Shown one piece after another: positions 7,325 through 11,340 of a stretch of DNA of 11,340 nt. The stretch comes from Chlamydiota bacterium (lineage in GTDB: Bacteria; Chlamydiota; Chlamydiia; Chlamydiales; Waddliaceae): positions 1 to 11,340 of the forward strand of contig JAAKFP010000036.1 in assembly GCA_011065005.1 (NCBI GenBank), given 5' to 3'. Positions within the stretch are counted from its first letter, which is position 1. The number at the start of each line of letters is the position of its first letter. Position numbers and translations under genes: made by a program. The notes beneath the pieces are model-generated. The model saw only the letters and a list, made by a program, of their open reading frames with translations. It searched no databases and was not told where the DNA came from.

Positions 7325-7358
7325 TTGACTTGCAAGGAATTCGGATAATCAATAATCC
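7325..7358 (+). promoter_or_regulatory. candidate promoter/operator region of prpBCD
   Basis: TTGACT at 7325-7330 matches a -35 hexamer (5 of 6). The possible -10 elements are badly spaced: GATAAT at 7344-7349 leaves 13 bases and AATAAT at 7351-7356 leaves 20. The same stretch holds an imperfect 16-base palindrome, GGATAATC/AATAATCC at 7343-7358, with 6 of 8 pairs matching. It could be an operator for a prp regulator. The 96-base gap and the strong prpB ribosome site make a second transcription start here reasonable, but the exact elements are uncertain. Confidence 0.3.
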
Positions 7359-7384
7359 TAGAAAATGACTTAGGAGATTTGCTC

Positions 7385-8233
7385 ATGGCAGAAAGTGCTG
7401 GGAAAAGATTCTTTGAAGCCCTAAACCTGGAAAAACCCCTTCAGATGGTGGGAACCATCAATGCCTATACAGCGATCATGGCACAAAGAGTAGGCTTTCA
7501 TGCGATTTACCTCTCTGGAGCAGGAGTCGCCAACTCCTCCTACGGTCTTCCCGACCTGGGATTGACTACTCTGGAAAACGTTTTGGAGGACGCAAGTCGA
7601 ATTACTTCTGCTGTAAATCTACCTCTTCTCGTAGATATAGACACGGGATGGGATAGCTCCCTCATGATCGAACGGGCAATCAAAGAGTTGCTACACGTCG
7701 GAGTCGCGGGGGTGCATATTGAAGATCAGGTTTCTACAAAGAAGTGCGGACACCTTGCAGATAAGGAAATTGTACCAAAAGAGGAGATGGTGGATCGCAT
7801 AAGCGCAGCCGTCGAAGCTAAGGGGGATAACTCCTTTGTCATTATGGCGCGGACCGATGCTTTCGCTGCAGAGGGCCTTGATGGTGCCATCGAAAGAGCC
7901 CTAGCATATAAAGACGCTGGGGCTGACATGCTTTTTCCTGAAGCGATGGCAGAGCTTGAACACTATCGAACGATTCGGAATGCTGTTGGAATCCCTATCC
8001 TTGCAAATCTTACGGAGTTCGGAAAAACACCTCTCTTCACCCTCAATGAGTTAAAAGATGCAGAGGTGGATATCGCTCTTTATCCGCTATCAGCAAATCG
8101 TGCCATGAACAAGGCAGCACTTGACGTGTTTAAAGAAATCCGCCAGCATGAAACACAAAAGGGATGTTTGGACCAAATGCAAACACGTGAGGAACTCTAT
8201 GATTTCCTCAAGTATGATCCTAGAAAATGTTAA
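7385..8233 (+). CDS. prpB: 2-methylisocitrate lyase
   Basis: This enzyme cleaves 2-methylisocitrate to pyruvate and succinate, the last step of the methylcitrate cycle. The 282-residue TIM-barrel protein has the isocitrate lyase/PEP mutase signature KKCGH at 119-123 with catalytic C121. It also has [10 protein letters not shown] (Mg-binding Asp region), HIEDQV, MARTDA, MLFPEA and the ILANLTEFG strand. These agree block by block with E. coli PrpB as I remember it. It is somewhat shorter at the C-terminus than the E. coli protein, which is common. ATG 7385 is chosen because AGGAG at 7372-7376 sits 8 bases before it; a TTG at 7379 is in frame but too close to that site. Its position ahead of prpC and prpD, in the enterobacterial order, supports the call over oxaloacetate decarboxylase or carboxy-PEP mutase relatives. 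Confidence 0.94.
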   Translation: MAESAGKRFFEALNLEKPLQMVGTINAYTAIMAQRVGFHAIYLSGAGVANSSYGLPDLGLTTLENVLEDASRITSAVNLPLLVDIDTGWDSSLMIERAIKELLHVGVAGVHIEDQVSTKKCGHLADKEIVPKEEMVDRISAAVEAKGDNSFVIMARTDAFAAEGLDGAIERALAYKDAGADMLFPEAMAELEHYRTIRNAVGIPILANLTEFGKTPLFTLNELKDAEVDIALYPLSANRAMNKAALDVFKEIRQHETQKGCLDQMQTREELYDFLKYDPRKC

Positions 8234-8249
8234 CAGAAGGGAAAGGAGT

Positions 8250-9377
8250 ATGACGGCTAAGGAGAAGAAAAAAACAGGTGGCCTCGCAGGTATTGTTGCC
8301 GGAAATTCGTCAATATGTCTTTGCAGCGCAGAAGAGGAAAGTTTACTCTATCGTGGATATCCCATAGAAGAATTGGCAGCGAACGCTTCCTTTGAAGAGG
8401 TAGCCTGGCTTCTTCTTAGGGGACATCTTCCGACCCAACAAGAACTCCATGGGTATCAACAGAAGCTACGATCCCTTCGAGATCTTCCGACAGCTTTAAA
8501 GGCGATGCTGGAAGCCATTCCTTCCGACACAAACATGATGGATGTTCTCCGCACGGGATGCTCTTTCTTGGGGAATCTAGAGCCCGAAAAACAGGGTGGA
8601 GACCCCTTCGCTGTCGCGGATCGGTTGATCGCCTCCTTCGGGTCGATGCTTCTCTACTGGTATAACTTCCATAAAACCAGAGAGATTGTCTCCCTGGATA
8701 CCCATGAAGCTTCTCTTGCAGGGCATATCATGCACCTGATTTTAGGCGGAAAACCTACACCGGAACAACAGCAATGTATGAACTGTTCCCTGATCTTATA
8801 TGCCGAGCATGAATTCAATGCCTCAACCTTTACTGTGAGAACGATCGCTAGCACTCTTCCTGATTTCTATTCAGCGATCTGCGGAGGTATAGGCGCTCTT
8901 CGAGGACCTCTACACGGTGGGGCTAACGAGTCGGCCATGGAGCTAATCCAAAGTTTCGAATCTCCCGATGATGCCGAAGCCGGAATAAGGGAAGCGCTTT
9001 CTAGCAAGAAGCTGATCATGGGATTTGGCCACCGTGTTTACACCACAAAGGATCCACGCTCTCCGGTCATCAAAGAATTGGCACGAAAACTTAGCATCCA
9101 TGCTAAAGATGCCAACCTCTTTCCCATCGCTGAGCGGATCGAGAAAGTGATGTGGGAGGAAAAGCGACTGTTCCCAAATCTCGATTTCTATAGCGCACTC
9201 GCCTATCACTATTGTGGGATTCCAACACCGATGTTCACACCACTCTTTGTGATGTCGCGGATCTCAGGATGGTCAGCACACCTTCTAGAACAACGTGCAG
9301 ATAACAAGCTCATCCGCCCCATTAGCAACTATATTGGACCAGAACAGCAACATTGGACACCTTTGGATGAACGTTAA
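8250..9377 (+). CDS. prpC: 2-methylcitrate synthase (citrate synthase family)
   Basis: PrpC condenses propionyl-CoA with oxaloacetate to 2-methylcitrate. The 375-residue protein carries the citrate synthase triad: H222 in [10 protein letters not shown]261 in GFGHRVY and D312 in NLDFYSA. Blocks such as [23 protein letters not shown] and the end [11 protein letters not shown] agree closely with E. coli PrpC as remembered. Together with the prpB/prpD neighbours this makes methylcitrate synthase more likely than plain citrate synthase, although these enzymes usually accept acetyl-CoA as well. The frame is open back to 8121, inside prpB. I start at ATG 8250, 16 bases after the prpB stop, where GAAGGGA (8236-8242) gives a 7-base spacing. 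The N-terminus then reads [18 protein letters not shown], as expected for this family. Confidence 0.92.
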   Translation: MTAKEKKKTGGLAGIVAGNSSICLCSAEEESLLYRGYPIEELAANASFEEVAWLLLRGHLPTQQELHGYQQKLRSLRDLPTALKAMLEAIPSDTNMMDVLRTGCSFLGNLEPEKQGGDPFAVADRLIASFGSMLLYWYNFHKTREIVSLDTHEASLAGHIMHLILGGKPTPEQQQCMNCSLILYAEHEFNASTFTVRTIASTLPDFYSAICGGIGALRGPLHGGANESAMELIQSFESPDDAEAGIREALSSKKLIMGFGHRVYTTKDPRSPVIKELARKLSIHAKDANLFPIAERIEKVMWEEKRLFPNLDFYSALAYHYCGIPTPMFTPLFVMSRISGWSAHLLEQRADNKLIRPISNYIGPEQQHWTPLDER

Positions 9378-10780
9378 TGGATAGAGAAGTTGATGAAGCA
9401 CTCAACATTCTAGGAGAATATGTTTGGGAATATGTCCCCACTAGTAAAGAAGCATATGAAACAGCTCGCTATTGTCTGGCAGACACCATAGGTTGCGGCA
9501 TTCTTGCGCTAAACTTCCCTGAATGCACCAAGCTCCTTGGTCCAATAGTTCCAGGTGCAGTACTTCCAAATGGCGCTCGTGTGCCAGGAACAGAGTATAC
9601 TCTCGATCCGGTGCGTGCTGCTTTCAACATCGGTACCACCATCCGTTGGCTAGACTTTAACGACGCTTGGCTGGCCGCTGAATGGGGACATCCCTCCGAT
9701 AATCTTGGCGGCATTCTTGCTATTGCCGATTACCTAGATCGCAACGGGAGGTCCATAACCGTTAAGGATGTGCTCACAGCCATGATCAAAGCACATGAAA
9801 TTCAAGGGGGACTCGCCCTAGAAAACAGCTTCAACCGCGTAGGCTTCGATCACGTCATCCTCGTCAAGGTTGCCACAACGGCAGTGGTGACAAAAATGTT
9901 GGGAGGGACACGCGATCAGATTATCGACGCCCTATCTAACGCCTGGATCGATGTGGGCCCCCTTCGCACTTACCGCCATGCTCCCAATACGGGTTCGCGG
10001 AAGTCATGGGCAGCAGGAGATGCAACAAGCCGCGGTGTAATGTTGGCAATGATGACCATGCAGGGAGAAATGGGATATCCAACAGCCCTTTCAGCGAAAC
10101 AGTGGGGACTCTATGATGTGCTGTTTGATGGCAAACCTTTTCAGTTCCAACGTCCCTTAGCTAGCTACGTGATGGAAAATGTTCTGTTCAAGGTCTCCTA
10201 CCCCGCGGAATTTCACGCGCAGACTGCCGTAGAAGCTGCAGTGCAACTCTATCCAAAAGTAAAAGATCGATGGGATGAGGTCGATCGAATCTCTATCTCT
10301 ACCCATGAATCAGCAGTTCGCATTATCGATAAAACCGGACCCCTATATAATCCCGCCGACAGAGATCATTGCCTGCAGTATATGGTGGCAATCGGTCTGC
10401 TTTTTGGAACTCTCAACGCCGACCATTATGAAGAGGAAGTGGCGAAAAATCCAAAAATCGATGTTCTTCGTGAAAAGATGATCGTCACAGAAAACTCTCA
10501 GTATAGTCTAGACTACCTCGACCCAGACAAACGCTCCATTGCCAATGCAATGACCATCCATATGAATGATGGAACCACCCTCGGCCCCGTTGAGGTGGAA
10601 TATCCCTTAGGCCACCGCAGCAGGAGGAAGGAAGGAATTCCTCTGTTATTTGAAAAACTTGAAAGGAATCTGGCTACACGCTTCGATAGGGAACGGATAG
10701 AGGAGATATTAGCCCTGTTCAAAGATAGTAACGAGCTTGAATCATTGCGTGTTAGTGACTTAATGAGCTATTTTGTTTAA
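9377..10780 (+). CDS. prpD: 2-methylcitrate dehydratase (MmgE/PrpD family)
   Basis: PrpD dehydrates 2-methylcitrate to 2-methyl-cis-aconitate, which an aconitase then hydrates to methylisocitrate. The 467-residue protein is iron-sulfur-free by family. It has [19 protein letters not shown] from residue 91, [56 protein letters not shown] and [12 protein letters not shown]. These match E. coli PrpD almost block for block in memory, with about 15 fewer residues at the N-terminus. The ATG at 9377 shares its first base with the last base of the prpC stop (TAATG), pointing to coupled translation. No prpE, prpF or acnD follows; the next gene is unrelated and over 200 bases away. Confidence 0.95.
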   Translation: MDREVDEALNILGEYVWEYVPTSKEAYETARYCLADTIGCGILALNFPECTKLLGPIVPGAVLPNGARVPGTEYTLDPVRAAFNIGTTIRWLDFNDAWLAAEWGHPSDNLGGILAIADYLDRNGRSITVKDVLTAMIKAHEIQGGLALENSFNRVGFDHVILVKVATTAVVTKMLGGTRDQIIDALSNAWIDVGPLRTYRHAPNTGSRKSWAAGDATSRGVMLAMMTMQGEMGYPTALSAKQWGLYDVLFDGKPFQFQRPLASYVMENVLFKVSYPAEFHAQTAVEAAVQLYPKVKDRWDEVDRISISTHESAVRIIDKTGPLYNPADRDHCLQYMVAIGLLFGTLNADHYEEEVAKNPKIDVLREKMIVTENSQYSLDYLDPDKRSIANAMTIHMNDGTTLGPVEVEYPLGHRSRRKEGIPLLFEKLERNLATRFDRERIEEILALFKDSNELESLRVSDLMSYFV

Positions 10781-10870
10781 TCTTCCTTTTTTCCTTCTAA
10801 AATAATCAAGATAATTTTATCACTAAATTTATAAGGATAAATTTGAGTATCCGTTCAGACCCCTGCTTAA
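10781..10870. other. AT-rich spacer after prpD
   Basis: This is the first part of the 231-base gap between prpD and the last gene. It begins with a pyrimidine run (TCTTCC then six Ts) directly after the stop. It also holds two weak inverted repeats: TAAAAT/ATTTTA (10798-10803 with 10814-10819) and GGATA/TATCC (10835-10839 with 10848-10852). I see no gene and no clear intrinsic terminator. Confidence 0.45.
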
Positions 10871-10964
10871 TAACCGCGAAGCACGCGAAGGACGCGCGAA
10901 GAATTTTTATATTTCATAAAAAAACTTCGTGTTTTCTTCGCTTCCTTCGCGATCTTCGCGGTTA
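10871..10964. repeat. large imperfect inverted repeat (dispersed intergenic repeat)
   Basis: Two arms of about 33 bases face each other across a T/A-rich centre. TAACCGCGAAG (10871-10881) pairs with CTTCGCGGTTA (10954-10964), and CGCGAAGGA (10884-10892) pairs with TCCTTCGCG (10943-10951). GCG (10894-10896) pairs with CGC (10939-10941), then AAGAA (10899-10903) with TTCTT (10934-10938). A 2-base mismatch, a 1-base mismatch and a 2-base bulge interrupt the stem. Each arm repeats an internal GCGAAG word at about 9-base period. The transcript would fold into a long hairpin, but no T-run follows on the plus strand. The wording resembles repeats seen between genes in many environmental genomes, where it is often mis-called as a small ORF. 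Confidence 0.75.
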
Positions 10965-11011
10965 ATAGATAGAGGTGAACGGTTACAAATTTGAAGTTTG
11001 GAGGATTTTCC

Positions 11012-11340
11012 ATGAAAGGAAATTTAGGTCTACGTTTACTTCTCATTCCATTCATTTTCATTTGCACTGTATGTAACGGACAAAATGCTGGGAATGAAGA
11101 GGCAGCAATTCGACAGCAAGCAAAAACCTATGTAGAAGCCTTTAATCAGCATGATACAGGAACCTTAGTGGACTATTGGGCGGAAGATGCGATCTATCGC
11201 AATCCGGTTACCGGAGCTTTTCTGCGAGGGCGAGACGCTATCAAAGAGGAATTCACGACGCTCTTTGCTGAGAAAAAAGATATTCAAATCGAACTAAAGA
11301 TCGACTCCATCAGCTTCCCAGAGAAGAACAAAGCCATCGA
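11012..11340 (+). CDS. probably exported SnoaL/NTF2-like (DUF4440-type) protein, 3' end outside window
   Basis: The frame is open to the window edge, giving 109 codons of a longer gene. ATG 11012 follows GGAGGA (11000-11005) at a 6-base spacing. The N-terminus has basic residues (K2, R8), then a hydrophobic run LLLIPFIFICTV and a polar stretch, which fits a Sec signal peptide. Cys residues at 18 and 21 do not sit in a standard lipobox, so lipoprotein status is doubtful. The mature part starts with a helix (RQQAKTYVEAFNQHD), then DYWAEDAIYRNPVTG and FLRGRDAIKEEF, the pattern of the SnoaL-like/DUF4440 cone-shaped fold of small ligand-binding or enzymatic domains. The substrate is unknown. No functional link to the prp genes is evident, and the repeat between them suggests a separate unit. 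Confidence 0.8.
   Translation, partial: MKGNLGLRLLLIPFIFICTVCNGQNAGNEEAAIRQQAKTYVEAFNQHDTGTLVDYWAEDAIYRNPVTGAFLRGRDAIKEEFTTLFAEKKDIQIELKIDSISFPEKNKAI

Noticed and set aside
8121..8249. Longer N-terminus for prpC beginning inside prpB
   Set aside because: It would overlap prpB by over 110 bases, whereas ATG 8250 has a ribosome site and gives the usual family N-terminus.
10798..10819. Intrinsic terminator after prpD
   Set aside because: The TAAAAT/ATTTTA stem is all A/T with a 10-base loop and is not followed by a T-run.
10871..10964. CRISPR array or tRNA-like structure
   Set aside because: The GCGAAG words are too short, are not separated by unique spacers, and are arranged as two facing arms. 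No cloverleaf can be drawn.
10867..11067. 66-codon minus-strand open frame
   Set aside because: It is made mostly from the GCGAAG inverted repeat and the antisense of the last gene's signal peptide. The Arg/Lys-rich peptide is the kind of false call such repeats produce.

Overview
The window carries a compact bacterial catabolic locus for branched-chain acyl-CoA and propionyl-CoA. Nearly all of it reads left to right. Gene packing is tight, with overlapping or near-abutting stops and starts and clear Shine-Dalgarno sequences. The families point to a Gram-negative, B12-using heterotroph. PrpB, PrpC and PrpD look very close to their enterobacterial counterparts, and the branched-chain dehydrogenase E1-alpha is of the mitochondrial/proteobacterial type. 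Two non-coding repeats of a kind scattered through many environmental genomes argue against a streamlined enteric bacterium. I cannot name the organism.

Layout. Positions 1-44 may hold the last codons of an upstream gene, followed by about 180 bases with no convincing gene. At 227-664, on the minus strand, is a hotdog-fold acyl-CoA thioesterase. It diverges across a 118-base promoter region from the main operon. That operon runs icmF (fused adenosylcobalamin-dependent isobutyryl-CoA mutase, 783-4043), bkdA1 (E1-alpha, 4054-5124), bkdA2 (E1-beta, 5121-6086) and bkdB (E2, 6092-7288). A 96-base gap with a 10-bp-period repeat separates it from prpB (methylisocitrate lyase, 7385-8233), prpC (2-methylcitrate synthase, 8250-9377) and prpD (2-methylcitrate dehydratase, 9377-10780). 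A 231-base gap containing a large imperfect inverted repeat follows. The window ends inside a small gene for a probably exported SnoaL/NTF2-like protein (11012 to the edge).

How the genes fit together (inference from families). The BCKDH E1/E2 complex turns the 2-oxo acids of Val, Leu and Ile into branched acyl-CoAs. IcmF interconverts isobutyryl-CoA, the valine product, with n-butyryl-CoA, which can enter beta-oxidation. Its active site keeps the Phe/Gln pair (F591, Q735) expected for isobutyryl-CoA rather than methylmalonyl-CoA. Propionyl-CoA, for example from isoleucine or odd-chain acids, is taken by PrpC, PrpD and PrpB through the 2-methylcitrate cycle to pyruvate and succinate. E3 (lipoamide dehydrogenase), an aconitase for the methylaconitate hydration step, propionyl-CoA synthetase (PrpE) and any dedicated regulator are not in the window.

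Nothing here is a wholly unknown system. The most notable points are the physical linkage of IcmF to BCKDH and to a methylcitrate module, and the repeat elements on both sides of prpBCD.
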